64,000 bases of DNA from Prochlorococcus sp. AG-402-G10 (GTDB lineage Bacteria > Cyanobacteriota > Cyanobacteriia > PCC-6307 > Cyanobiaceae): assembly GCA_003279445.1 (NCBI GenBank), contig QCHT01000003.1:1-64000 (forward strand). The letters are read 5' to 3'. This document shows positions 26,149 to 37,144 of the stretch, in pieces (the first letter of the stretch is position 1; each line of letters opens with the position of its first letter). Made by a program: the position numbers and the translations under genes. The notes below the pieces were generated by a model. That model saw nothing but the letters and a program-made list of their open reading frames with translations, was not told the origin of the DNA and made no database searches.

Positions 26149-28542
26149 TCAACCTCTTGCTCCACCTGAGAAAGTAACCAATTGGCCTTCTCCGGTATTT
26201 CCACTTGAGCCAGTTATCAAAAGATCTGGTTTAGATAGTTCTTCATTTCTTTTCTTATCAAATGCAGGCATTGCACTTTGACCTCCAAGTCTAGAAGGAT
26301 TACGTCTTCTTGCAGATGCACCCTCAGTGCCTGTAACGCTTTCACCTCTCGCCCAATCATCTCCGGTAATGTTTAAACCAGCAGATTGGCCTTCACCAGT
26401 AATTCTTGATATTGGGCGAGCAGATGATTCATTGGATTGAGATAAATCAACTTTAGATTGCTCATGAGAAGTTGCTATTAAAGGTTTTTTATTGCCAAAC
26501 CTAAATTGCTCCGTGCCAGTAACCTTATTAGGAGCCATGTCAAAAGGACCAGTTATATTTGTAGATTTCTCATAACTAGTACCTGTTACACCTGAAGCAG
26601 GGTCACGATCTGATTGAGCAGATTTTGCCGGAGATGTAACTGTAAATCTATTACCAAAACTTGATGATCCAGCGTCTTGATAATCACTACTTCCAGCAGG
26701 AGCAGTTGCTCCACAAGCTTGAACAAGTTGATCTGCTCCAACATATGGAGTCCCAGTAAGAGTCTCACAAGCTCCTTTATCTGCTCCAGTCATTACACCA
26801 CCAATGCCTGGCTGAAGTCCTGTCATAGGAGCTGCAGGGGTGCCAATTCTTCTAGGCGTTCTATGTTGGATTTCATCAAGTGCACGACTTTCACAAAGTT
26901 GAGCAGCTTCTTCCAATCCTGTATAAGGAGTTCCAGTAACTGACTTGCATGTTCCAGGCTCATCTCCAGTAACCAAAGATGATCTACCTGTCATTGTTCC
27001 ACTCACTGACTGAGCTTTATTAGTCAAGCTTAATCCAACCTTTTGAGCTTCTGGCGAAGGAGTCCCTCCACAAAAGGAGTCATATTGTTGAGATCCTACA
27101 TATTCATCTCCAGTGACATTCTTGCAACTACCAGCTTCATCTCCAGTGACACTAGAAGCTCTTCCTACTCCGGTACCTGTTACAGCTGTACCATTGAGTG
27201 TATTAAAAACACCTACTTTTCTTGCTGGTCTTCCATCTGGCAAAGGATCAGCTCCCAGATATTGATCGCCAGTAAGATTCTTACTGGAACCAGCTTCATC
27301 TCCAGTGACACTGCCTGAGCGGCCGACCATAACACCACTTACTTTTCGCCCATCTTGAGTAAGACTTTGCCCAACTTTTAAAGGAGAAGGATTTACTCCT
27401 CCACAATAAGAAGTTGATTGATTAGCTGATATGTATTCTGTACCTGTCAGATTCTTACAAGTCCCAGGCTCATCTCCTGTTACTTTCTCGGAGCGACCTA
27501 CTTCATTTCCAGTAACCTGATTTCCATGTGAAGTATTTGTAACGGCAACTTTAAGCGGTTGAGGTGGTGAAGAGGGTGGCGACTGACAGAAAGTATTAAT
27601 TGTATCTGCACCTAAATATTGTGTCCCAGTAACAGAACGACAGGTGCTTGCTTCATTACCAGTGGTTTTAATCGATCTATTAGCTTGTGTACCAGTAACA
27701 ATCTGTCCAGAAGAAGTTTCACTAACTCCTACTTTCCAATGAGCATCTGCAGCTAATGCTGACTCCTTTGATCCATTCTTATTTGGACCACAAGGCCTTG
27801 TTCCACAAGAACGCTTTTTACCTGTAGCACCACTTTTACTTCTAAGTTCTCTAACACGCTGAGATATTTCACGACTGGACAAATCAGGATTACCTTGACG
27901 GGCTACTGCGGCAGGAGTTGTTGGTTGAACAGAAGCAGATTTGCCATGTTTAGATAATGCTTCTCTTCTTGCAAGAACGAGCGCCCTACTAGGATTTTCT
28001 ATTGCTCTTCGTTTAGGAGTGGAATTGCGACGAGGCGTAGCTTTAGAAATATTAATAGCTAAATTATTAGATTTTTCAGAAGCTGACTGACGTGCTTTTT
28101 CTTGTGCACAAGGTTCACAGCAAGCTTCAACTTGAGTATTAACTGAAACTACTTTAGATGATTCTTTTGAAGCATTTTTTGCAACATCTACTCTTGTTCT
28201 GTCTTGACTTTTATCTGCTGACTTACCACGCTGAGAGAGAGCTTCACGACGAGCAAGAACCAACTCTCTACTAGGATTTGTTATTGGCCTAGGATTCCTT
28301 ATTTTGGAATGACTATTTGTTGATGGCACAGAAATAGATGTTTGTGAATGCACTTTTTGGGCTGCACTTATCTGGTTTTCACTTGACTTTATAAAGGATT
28401 TATCAGTCCTAGTAACGCCTACATCTGATGCAGACCTAACGCGATTAGGACTTGATGAGCTTAGTCCAGAGGCCTTTTTACCTCCAGTACTAAGAGCCTT
28501 ACGACGCTCAAGTGCAAGTTCTCTACTAGATTGTGATGCCAT
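26149..28542 (-). CDS. csoS2: Carboxysome scaffold protein CsoS2
   Basis: A 797-residue intrinsically disordered scaffold linking RuBisCO to the shell. Four N-terminal RuBisCO-binding repeats of the form SRxLxLxRRxALS lie near residues 5, 90, 184 and 221. A middle region (269-610) holds six copies of a roughly 50-residue repeat with paired VTG/VSG motifs and cysteines. The C-terminal region (630-797) has further ITG/VTG motifs and ends with TGEGQLVTFSGGARG, the shell-anchoring peptide. It reads as one open frame; I see no sign of the -1 frameshift that gives two isoforms in Halothiobacillus. It starts about 43 nt after tandem hairpins behind rbcS. Confidence 0.96.
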   Translation of the reverse strand: MASQSSRELALERRKALSTGGKKASGLSSSSPNRVRSASDVGVTRTDKSFIKSSENQISAAQKVHSQTSISVPSTNSHSKIRNPRPITNPSRELVLARREALSQRGKSADKSQDRTRVDVAKNASKESSKVVSVNTQVEACCEPCAQEKARQSASEKSNNLAINISKATPRRNSTPKRRAIENPSRALVLARREALSKHGKSASVQPTTPAAVARQGNPDLSSREISQRVRELRSKSGATGKKRSCGTRPCGPNKNGSKESALAADAHWKVGVSETSSGQIVTGTQANRSIKTTGNEASTCRSVTGTQYLGADTINTFCQSPPSSPPQPLKVAVTNTSHGNQVTGNEVGRSEKVTGDEPGTCKNLTGTEYISANQSTSYCGGVNPSPLKVGQSLTQDGRKVSGVMVGRSGSVTGDEAGSSKNLTGDQYLGADPLPDGRPARKVGVFNTLNGTAVTGTGVGRASSVTGDEAGSCKNVTGDEYVGSQQYDSFCGGTPSPEAQKVGLSLTNKAQSVSGTMTGRSSLVTGDEPGTCKSVTGTPYTGLEEAAQLCESRALDEIQHRTPRRIGTPAAPMTGLQPGIGGVMTGADKGACETLTGTPYVGADQLVQACGATAPAGSSDYQDAGSSSFGNRFTVTSPAKSAQSDRDPASGVTGTSYEKSTNITGPFDMAPNKVTGTEQFRFGNKKPLIATSHEQSKVDLSQSNESSARPISRITGEGQSAGLNITGDDWARGESVTGTEGASARRRNPSRLGGQSAMPAFDKKRNEELSKPDLLITGSSGNTGEGQLVTFSGGARG
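26713..27738 (-). repeat. CsoS2 middle-region tandem repeats (six copies)
   Basis: Six protein-level repeats at residues about 269-319, 331-380, 388-435, 442-491, 501-550 and 565-610. The pattern is KVGxSxT, VTG or VSG, xVGRS, VTGDExGxC, VTGxxYxG, then a Cys. The third copy lacks both cysteines (GSSKNLTG, then DPLPDGR). The sixth is the most divergent. Confidence 0.9.
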
Positions 28543-28585
28543 GTCCGCCCTTTGAAAACTTTGTAATTAGAGAAGATTAGATCTC

Positions 28586-28624
28586 CTCTTTAATAAAGAG
28601 ATAGCCTCGAAGAATCGAGGCTAT
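28586..28624 (-). promoter_or_regulatory. Tandem stem-loops between rbcS and csoS2
   Basis: Two adjacent inverted repeats. The first has a 10-bp stem (28601-28610 with 28615-28624, ATAGCCTCGA/TCGAGGCTAT, 4-nt loop). The second abuts it (28586-28591 with 28595-28600, CTCTTT/AAAGAG, 3-nt loop). On the coding strand the strong hairpin comes first and is followed by a short T-rich stretch. They could partly end transcription or protect the rbcLS message 3' end, lowering csoS2 output. Confidence 0.75.
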
Positions 28625-28645
28625 TTAAAATTGGTAGCTGAAAAA

Positions 28646-28987
28646 TCAGCGACCTTGAAAAACTACGAATGCTGTACCTTGACTTTGAGTATAAGCGTCA
28701 TAGCCAACCATTCGAACATGATGATCAGGGTATGCGCGATGGCAAGCTTCAAGCTCGTTAACGACCACATTTAGATCCTTTTCTCCGAAGAAAGGTAGTT
28801 TCCAATAAGACCAATAGGACTGCATGGAACCACTTGGATGAACATGCTCGATAACAGGGCTCCAACCCTGAGCAATGATGTAAGCAATTTGATCGTAAAT
28901 TTCTTCCTGAGACATTGGAGGCAAGAAGCCGAAAGTCTCAAGGGTGGCAACTGTTTGATAGTCACCAACTGTACTCTGGAAAGGCAT
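28646..28987 (-). CDS. rbcS: RuBisCO small subunit (form IA)
   Basis: A 113-residue small subunit. LETFGFLPPMSQEEIYDQIAYII, HPSGSMQSYWSYWKLPFFGE and ELEACHRAYPDHHVRMVGYD match the form IA small subunit of alpha-carboxysomes. It caps the L8S8 enzyme in the organelle. It lies about 100 nt after rbcL, with a hairpin between, and ahead of the hairpins preceding csoS2. Confidence 0.97.
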   Translation of the reverse strand: MPFQSTVGDYQTVATLETFGFLPPMSQEEIYDQIAYIIAQGWSPVIEHVHPSGSMQSYWSYWKLPFFGEKDLNVVVNELEACHRAYPDHHVRMVGYDAYTQSQGTAFVVFQGR

Positions 28988-29054
28988 GGTGAACCTGTGA
29001 GTGAATGAATAAATGCCGGATTTATCGGCAAAGAGTTTTTATGGAAAGCGATGA

Positions 29055-29074
29055 AGGAGACTAAGTTGTCTCCT
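29055..29074 (-). promoter_or_regulatory. Stem-loop between rbcL and rbcS
   Basis: Inverted repeat AGGAGAC (29055-29061) and GTCTCCT (29068-29074) with a 6-nt loop, about 10 nt after the rbcL stop. No T tract follows on the coding strand, so a stability or processing element is more likely than a terminator. Confidence 0.6.
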
Positions 29075-29085
29075 CCTATTCGCAG

Positions 29086-30498
29086 TTACTGAACGTCAAG
29101 TTTGTCTACAGTATCAAACTCAAACTTGATCTCCTTCCAAGTTTCTAGAGCAATAGCCAACTCTGGGCTGTGCTTAGCCGCTTCCATTAGAATGTCGCGA
29201 CTTTCTTTTTCAATCTCTCTTCCTGCATTACGTGCTTTCACGCATGCTTCTAGAGCTACACGGTTAGCAGCTGCGCCAGCGGCAGACCCCCAAGGATGTC
29301 CATGAGTACCACCACCGAACTGCAGGCAAGAATCGTCACCGAAGATTGCTAGCAATGCTGGCATATGCCATACATGAATACCACCTGAAGCAACAGCGAA
29401 AACACCAGGCATAGAACCCCAGTCCTGATCGAAGAAATTACCGCGTGTACGATCTTCTGGAACGAAAGATTCGCGAAGATTGTCTATATATCCAAGGGTC
29501 GTTTGACGATCACCTTCTAACTTACCTACAACTGTTCCTGTATGCAGTTGGTCTCCACCTGAAAGACGTAAGCACTTAGCTAGAACACGGAAATGAATAC
29601 CGTGCTTAGGATGACGATCAATAACCGCATGCATTGCTCTATGAATATGAAGCAACATGCCATTCTTACGGCACCAATTAGCCAATCCTGTGTTAGCAGT
29701 AAAGCCACCAGTTATGTAATCGTGCATGATGATAGGCATATCAAGTTCTTTAGCGAACTCTGCACGCTCATACATCTCTTCAGGTGTAGTAGCTGTGCAA
29801 TTTAGATAATGCCCCTTAACTTCACCAGTCTCTTGCTGAGCAAGCTTTACAGCTTCAGCAACAAACTCAAAACGCTCTCTCCAGCGCTGGAAAGGTTGTG
29901 AGTTTATGTTCTCATCATCCTTAGTAAGGTCTAATCCGCCACGTAAGCATTCATAGACAACTCGTCCATAGTTTTTACCAGACAAACCAAGCTTTGGTTT
30001 AATGGTACAACCAAGAAGAGGACGGCCATACTTATTCAAGCGATCACGCTCTACAACAATTCCGTTAGGAGGTCCACCACATGTCTTAATAAAAGCCATA
30101 GGGAAGCGAATATCTTCTAAACGCAAATGGCGTAAAGCTTTGAATCCAAAAACATTACCGACTAAAGAAGTCAGAACGTTAGTAATAGAACCTTCTTCAA
30201 AGAGGTCTAGAGGATAAGCAATAAATGCATAAAAAGATTCCTTATCTCCAGGAACATCTTCTATTCGGTAGCAACGTCCCTTGTAAAATTCAAGGTCAGT
30301 TAACAATTCAGACCAAACAGTTGACCAAGTACCTGTAGATGATTCTGCAGCTACAGCAGCTGCAACTTCTTCTCTTGGGACTCCTTCTTGACCTGTGCAT
30401 TTAAAGCAAGCCAAAAGGTCTGTGTCTAGGGGTACATAATCAGGAGTCCAGTAGGTGTCTCTGTACTCCTTAACCCCAGCGTCATACTTCTTACTCAT
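29086..30498 (-). CDS. rbcL: RuBisCO large subunit (form IA)
   Basis: A 470-residue large subunit that fixes CO2 on ribulose bisphosphate. [16 protein letters not shown] holds the catalytic Lys167. Lys193 in [13 protein letters not shown] is the carbamylated lysine. [32 protein letters not shown] and GTHGHPWG complete the active site. The N-terminus [21 protein letters not shown] and the short length are form IA traits, matching the alpha-carboxysome context. AAAGGAG precedes the start. Confidence 0.98.
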   Translation of the reverse strand: MSKKYDAGVKEYRDTYWTPDYVPLDTDLLACFKCTGQEGVPREEVAAAVAAESSTGTWSTVWSELLTDLEFYKGRCYRIEDVPGDKESFYAFIAYPLDLFEEGSITNVLTSLVGNVFGFKALRHLRLEDIRFPMAFIKTCGGPPNGIVVERDRLNKYGRPLLGCTIKPKLGLSGKNYGRVVYECLRGGLDLTKDDENINSQPFQRWRERFEFVAEAVKLAQQETGEVKGHYLNCTATTPEEMYERAEFAKELDMPIIMHDYITGGFTANTGLANWCRKNGMLLHIHRAMHAVIDRHPKHGIHFRVLAKCLRLSGGDQLHTGTVVGKLEGDRQTTLGYIDNLRESFVPEDRTRGNFFDQDWGSMPGVFAVASGGIHVWHMPALLAIFGDDSCLQFGGGTHGHPWGSAAGAAANRVALEACVKARNAGREIEKESRDILMEAAKHSPELAIALETWKEIKFEFDTVDKLDVQ

Positions 30499-30537
30499 GG
30501 AATAACTCCTTTAGATCGATTTATGGAAATGAAATCA

Positions 30538-30558
30538 CGCTTTCTGTTAGACAAAGCG
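30538..30558 (-). promoter_or_regulatory. Weak stem-loop between csoS1 and rbcL
   Basis: CGCTTT (30538-30543) pairs with AAAGCG (30553-30558) across 9 nt in the 69-nt csoS1-rbcL gap. The stem is short; support is mainly that the next two gaps of the operon also hold stem-loops. Confidence 0.4.
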
Positions 30559-30567
30559 CTTTAGGAT

Positions 30568-30879
30568 TCAGTCCTTTTGACCAAGGAAGTTGCCGTTACC
30601 CAAAGCAGGCTCAACTTCTCTATGAGGGCGAGCAATGATGTGAGCTGCAACAAGTCCGTCACCTACACGCTCACAAGCGTCAGCACCAGCACGAACAGCA
30701 GCATTAACTGCACCGGTTTCACCACGAACTAAAACTGTTACGTAACCACCACCAACAAATTCACGACCTATTAGGCGTACTTCAGCAGCCTTAGTCATTG
30801 CGTCAGCAGCTTCAATAGCTGGTACAAGGCCGCGTGTCTCGATCATGCCGAGTGCGATGCCCATAGTTTCGGTAGCCAT
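30568..30879 (-). CDS. csoS1: Major carboxysome shell protein CsoS1 (BMC-H)
   Basis: A 103-residue BMC-H protein: GIALGMIETRGLVPAIEAADAMTKAAEVRLIGREFVGGGYV and VRGETGAVNAAVRAGADACERVGDG. It forms the hexagonal facets of the shell, with pores for bicarbonate and sugar phosphates. It is the first gene of the minus-strand cso operon, preceded by an unusually long intergenic region and by AAGG near the ATG. Confidence 0.97.
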   Translation of the reverse strand: MATETMGIALGMIETRGLVPAIEAADAMTKAAEVRLIGREFVGGGYVTVLVRGETGAVNAAVRAGADACERVGDGLVAAHIIARPHREVEPALGNGNFLGQKD

Positions 30880-31223
30880 ATGCCTTACGAAAAATAAAGG
30901 ATTGGAATGTTCATGCCAGACAATGGCCTGTTAAGTAGATCTAAGTCAAGAGTTTTTCATTAAAAAGGTGATCACCGTCTCTACTCTCATTGATAAGCTA
31001 TCCTTATCACTGTTGATATCACTAATAAAATAGTCTTTAGCTTTGCATGTTAGGGAGGGGAAACAATTAATTGTTTTAGCGACTCTTTCTGGTTAGGTTC
31101 TTGCAGAGACAGGTGCCCAAGTTATTAACAAGGGATGGAATGTTCGATCCAATCCTGTCTTTAATTTATTGATCAGGTAATCTATATCTCAACATTAATA
31201 AAGCTTTCACAAGCTTAATTATC
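30880..31223. promoter_or_regulatory. Divergent control region between csoS1 and rdgB
   Basis: A 344-bp gap without a gene. It holds three inverted repeats: GGTGATCACC (30967-30976), TGATAAG-N5-CTTATCA (30991-31009) and a perfect 16-mer AAACAATTAATTGTTT (31061-31076). A possible csoS1 promoter on the minus strand is TTGACT (30944-30949) with an 18-nt spacer and a poor -10 CATTGT (30920-30925). The repeats lie upstream of it, where an activator such as a LysR-type regulator might bind. This is inference. Confidence 0.55.
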
Positions 31224-31808
31224 TTGAACAGACCACTACTAACTATTGCTAGTGGAAATCCTAGAAAAGTTGCTGAGATTGAAGCAATGCTAGGTCCTCT
31301 GCCTATTCAAATTCAACGCCAACCAGACAATTTTTCTATTGAAGAGACTGGCTTAACTTATATAGCTAACGCCATTCTTAAAGCTAGGGCAGTATCAGAA
31401 TTAACCCACACATGGACAATTGCAGATGATTCGGGCCTGGAGGTGGATGCACTTAACGGTGCTCCAGGGATTTACTCAGCTAGATATGCGGAAAATAACG
31501 AGCAAAAGCTTAAGAAACTGCTTACCCAACTAGCTGACAATCCTTACCGCAGCGCTAGATTCTGTAGCGCAATGGTTTTGTTCGACCCTAATGGCAATAA
31601 TATTTACGAAGCAGAAGGTACTTGTTGGGGCGAAGTTTTAAGAAAACCTGCATATCCTGAAGGAGAGTTTGAGTCACTCTTCTGGGTAAGAGAAGCAAAT
31701 TGTACTTATGGAGAACTCACTCAAGAGCAATTATCAAGGCTAGGAAGCAGAGGTAAGGCAGCTAGAAAATTGGCCCCATACCTTCTGAAAGAATTAGACC
31801 TAAATTAA
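31224..31808 (+). CDS. rdgB: XTP/dITP pyrophosphatase RdgB (Ham1)
   Basis: A 194-residue house-cleaning nucleotide pyrophosphatase that removes ITP, dITP and XTP. ASGNPRKVAEIEAML at the start, DDSGLEVDALNGAPGIYSARYA in the centre and SRGKAARKLAPYL at the end are family signatures. The TTG start places ASGNPRK near residue 8, as usual. It sits on the opposite strand between csoS1 and csoS1D, a placement I recall from other picocyanobacteria. No carboxysome role is known. Confidence 0.93.
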   Translation: MNRPLLTIASGNPRKVAEIEAMLGPLPIQIQRQPDNFSIEETGLTYIANAILKARAVSELTHTWTIADDSGLEVDALNGAPGIYSARYAENNEQKLKKLLTQLADNPYRSARFCSAMVLFDPNGNNIYEAEGTCWGEVLRKPAYPEGEFESLFWVREANCTYGELTQEQLSRLGSRGKAARKLAPYLLKELDLN

Positions 31809-31822
31809 AAGCTAGTTAATTC

Positions 31823-32593
31823 TTATTGGCGATTAATTTGATCAATTGATCTCATTGCTGCTGCTGCTGCCTCTTCAACATCTCCTTCACGGCCCGCAAG
31901 AGTTAATCGTCCAAAAGCCCCAACGCCCTTTACGTCAACAACTGTGATATTAGAAGCCTTCTCGGCTTCATTCGCTGCCATTAATACATAACCCGCTGGC
32001 TCGGTTTCAAGAATAAACATGCTCATACCAGATTGAATCATTGACCCTCTTCGATTCTGACGATTAATTAAAACAGCATGATCTGGCGTAATTGCTCTAA
32101 TCACTTCCGTCCAACTAACTTCGGGTTTTGTACGTCTACTTACGCTACTTCCGATAGCATCTAGCACAACATCGCCTGAATGAAGAACTGTACTTTGATC
32201 ACGGTGGTATAACGCCAAAGAGCCGAAAGCTCTTTCTACAACCATTTGTCCAAGCCGAACATTACTGGCTTTTAGAGCAATATCAGTAACTCTGTGCACA
32301 GCCATACCTGGAGAGACTTCCATCCACAGACAAGCGTCTCCAGGAATAGGAAGAAAACCTTGGCTCACAGTGCCCATATATGCTGCCAATTGAGGCTGCA
32401 AAGAATCTAAAAAAACGTAACTTCTTAATTCAATTTGTTGGACATGACTGGCCTGACGGGATACGAGTGATTTTTCTGAATCAGTAGTAATAACGCAGCT
32501 TGCACCTGCCTGAGGACCAACCTCAGAACCTGTTACAAGCGACCCCCCAGAGAGTCGTCGCTCACCATTCTTATAGTTAGCAAGAGCGTTCAT
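31823..32593 (-). CDS. csoS1D: Carboxysome shell protein CsoS1D (tandem BMC-T)
   Basis: A 256-residue trimeric shell protein with two fused BMC domains (about 50-150 and 155-256), forming stacked pseudohexamers with a gated pore. Marks are [52 protein letters not shown] and [35 protein letters not shown]. The first 50 residues are an extension containing SLVTGSEVG and SCVITT, which resembles CsoS2 repeats. Divergent from the next small gene; tail to tail with rdgB. Confidence 0.93.
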   Translation of the reverse strand: MNALANYKNGERRLSGGSLVTGSEVGPQAGASCVITTDSEKSLVSRQASHVQQIELRSYVFLDSLQPQLAAYMGTVSQGFLPIPGDACLWMEVSPGMAVHRVTDIALKASNVRLGQMVVERAFGSLALYHRDQSTVLHSGDVVLDAIGSSVSRRTKPEVSWTEVIRAITPDHAVLINRQNRRGSMIQSGMSMFILETEPAGYVLMAANEAEKASNITVVDVKGVGAFGRLTLAGREGDVEEAAAAAMRSIDQINRQ

Positions 32594-32691
32594 TCCGGAG
32601 ATACTACCTGAAAGATTGTCTTTTTAGCTAATTAAAAGTCTTGCAAGCTCAAATTCAAACCGATATCTTCAAAGAAATATAGTCAAAAAAG

Positions 32692-33063
32692 ATGCCTGCC
32701 TCCCAAAAAAAAATAATCGACTCTCATTCCATACCAAGCGACTTGAACCCTGAACAAGCTCTTGGTCTGGTTGGTCTCGGGATGATGCAAAAAATATCTC
32801 GCAATGGGACCTCAAGATTAAGATTAGTTGAAGATACTGAAGGAAAATGTGATCTACATTCTCTTCGTCAACGTCTCGAACTAGTCGCCTTAGCAATAGA
32901 ATCTGGCGCCCCATTAAGTACTAACGAAGCAGCATATCTACTTGGCGCTCGTCCTGGCTCTTCAAAAACAACGCGAGGGGGACTAATAGCAAGAAGGGTA
33001 AGTAGAAATGTATGGAAACTTTCTAAAGCGGATGCAGAAGATTCTTCGTACTGGAGAAATTAA
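32692..33063 (+). CDS. Small protein with a helix-turn-helix-like segment, function unknown
   Basis: A 123-residue protein that I do not recognise as a named family. The middle is helical and charged (LHSLRQRLELVALAIESG). Residues around 84-117 (LSTNEAAYLLGARPG, GGLIARRVSRNVWKL) look like an excisionase/MerR-type HTH followed by a basic wing, so DNA binding is possible but unproven. It is divergent from csoS1D with a 98-nt gap and may belong to the carboxysome neighbourhood. It lies about 130 nt before chlN on the same strand. Confidence 0.72.
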   Translation: MPASQKKIIDSHSIPSDLNPEQALGLVGLGMMQKISRNGTSRLRLVEDTEGKCDLHSLRQRLELVALAIESGAPLSTNEAAYLLGARPGSSKTTRGGLIARRVSRNVWKLSKADAEDSSYWRN

Positions 33064-33189
33064 TCCAAAGGCTCAAATCAAAGATAATAAATAAAAAGCA
33101 ACAATATATATTGAATCCCAGAAATTCTATTGATCTTAATTACATTTTTTTATTAGTAGATAGAATTCATATATGTAAATGACACCTAA

Positions 33190-34449
<1,260 letters not shown>

Positions 34450-34453
34450 ACCT

Positions 34454-36046
34454 ATGGAACTAACACTTTGGACATATGAAGGCCCCCCTCATATAGGTGC
34501 AATGAGGATCGCAACATCAATGAAAGGACTTCATTATGTTTTGCATGCTCCTCAAGGAGATACATATGCAGATCTTCTTTTCACAATGATTGAGAGGAGA
34601 GGTGCTAGGCCTCCTGTTACCTATACAACTTTTCAAGCCAGAGACCTAGGAGGAGATACAGCAGAGTTAGTCAAGGGTCATATTTCTGAAGCAGTAGAAC
34701 GCTTTAAACCTGAGGCTTTGCTTGTTGGTGAAAGTTGCACAGCTGAATTAATTCAAGACCAACCAGGTTCTCTAGCAAAAGGGATGGGGTTAAACCTTCC
34801 TATAATCAGCCTAGAACTTCCGGCATATAGCAAAAAAGAAAACTGGGGTGCAGCTGAAACTTTTTACCAATTAGTTAGAGGTCTTTTGAAAGACATTGCA
34901 GAAGAAGATCCAAGCCAGCCTAAAACCTCTTGGAAAGAAGAAGGGAGACGGCCAAGGGTAAATTTACTAGGACCATCTTTACTAGGATTTAGGTGCAGAG
35001 ATGACGTGTTAGAAATACAAAAGATCCTTGGCGAAAATGGTATTGATATAAATGTAATTGCGCCATTAGGAGCTGCCCCTAGCGATTTAATTAGACTCCC
35101 AAAAGCAGATGCAAATGTTTGCCTATATCCCGAGATTGCAGAATCAACATGCATTTGGCTTGAACGTAATTTCAAAACCCCATTCACAACAACTGTGCCT
35201 ATAGGAGTTAAAGCAACACAAGACTTTCTTGAAGAACTTTGTTCCTTGCTAGATCTTGAGGTGTCAAACCTAATCAACAAAGCTGAACAATCAAAGCTGC
35301 CATGGTATTCAAAGTCAGTTGATTCCAACTACCTCACAGGAAAAAGGGTTTTCATTTTTGGCGATGGAACCCACGTAATAGCTGCCGCAAGAATTGCAAA
35401 TGAGGAGCTTGGTTTTGAAGTAGTAGGAATGGGAACATATAGTCGAGAAATGGCTCGTAAAGTTAGAACTGCGGCAAAAGAACTAGGATTAGAAGCTTTG
35501 ATTACAAACGACTATTTAGAAGTTGAAGAAGCCATGAAAGATTCAGCTCCAGAACTAGTTCTTGGAACTCAAATGGAAAGGCATAGCGCTAAAAGACTAG
35601 GCATCCCATGTGCAGTAATAAGTACACCTATGCATGTACAAGACGTTCCAGCACGATATAGCCCTCAAATGGGATGGGAAGGCGCAAATGTAATTTTTGA
35701 CGATTGGGTTCACCCTCTAATGATGGGCTTGGAAGAGCACCTAATCGGAATGTTCCGTCATGATTTTGAATTCAAAGATGGACATCAAAGCCATTTAGGG
35801 CACCTAGGAGGACATACAAATCAATCAGCAGAAACATCAAGAGAAATTAATAAAGATGCAATCAATCAGACTTCTTCTAAGGAAGCCCTTCTTTGGACTC
35901 CAGAAGGGGAGTCAGAGTTATCTAAAATCCCTTTCTTTGTTAGAGGGAAAGTACGAAGAAATACTGAAAAATATGCCATTCAAGTTGGCTGTAAGGAAAT
36001 TGATGGAGAAACCTTGCTAGACGCAAAAGCTCATTTTTCGAAGTAA
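34454..36046 (+). CDS. chlB: Light-independent protochlorophyllide reductase subunit B
   Basis: A 530-residue partner of ChlN. It opens with [22 protein letters not shown], has the cluster-binding [17 protein letters not shown], and the conserved [20 protein letters not shown]. The ChlB Asp cluster ligand is expected in the N-terminal part. The C-terminal 70 residues form the DPOR-specific domain. It starts 4 nt after the chlN stop. Confidence 0.96.
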   Translation: MELTLWTYEGPPHIGAMRIATSMKGLHYVLHAPQGDTYADLLFTMIERRGARPPVTYTTFQARDLGGDTAELVKGHISEAVERFKPEALLVGESCTAELIQDQPGSLAKGMGLNLPIISLELPAYSKKENWGAAETFYQLVRGLLKDIAEEDPSQPKTSWKEEGRRPRVNLLGPSLLGFRCRDDVLEIQKILGENGIDINVIAPLGAAPSDLIRLPKADANVCLYPEIAESTCIWLERNFKTPFTTTVPIGVKATQDFLEELCSLLDLEVSNLINKAEQSKLPWYSKSVDSNYLTGKRVFIFGDGTHVIAAARIANEELGFEVVGMGTYSREMARKVRTAAKELGLEALITNDYLEVEEAMKDSAPELVLGTQMERHSAKRLGIPCAVISTPMHVQDVPARYSPQMGWEGANVIFDDWVHPLMMGLEEHLIGMFRHDFEFKDGHQSHLGHLGGHTNQSAETSREINKDAINQTSSKEALLWTPEGESELSKIPFFVRGKVRRNTEKYAIQVGCKEIDGETLLDAKAHFSK

Positions 36047-36219
36047 ATTATGCCAAAAGATGGCTCTTTAGTTATGAGTATTTACTCCTATTCTTTTGTT
36101 TTAGCTTTTGAAATGTGTAGGTATCAAAACTCTTTCGAAGACTAGTATGTATCTAATTAGTTAAACATTTACTAACTAATGATATTCCTGCTTAAATGTA
36201 TAAGAACTGTTTGAATTAG

Positions 36220-37122
<903 letters not shown>

Positions 37123-37144
37123 ATTTAAATCTTATTTGAGCTAG

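Noticed and set aside
26149-28542. Programmed -1 frameshift giving a short CsoS2 form
   Set aside because: The gene is one continuous frame and I see no clear slippery heptamer with a following structure. The two-form system of Halothiobacillus need not apply.
31051-31080. GGGGAAACAA stretch resembling the motif of Yfr2-type small RNAs
   Set aside because: One short match without the repeated loops or a terminator is not enough to call an RNA.
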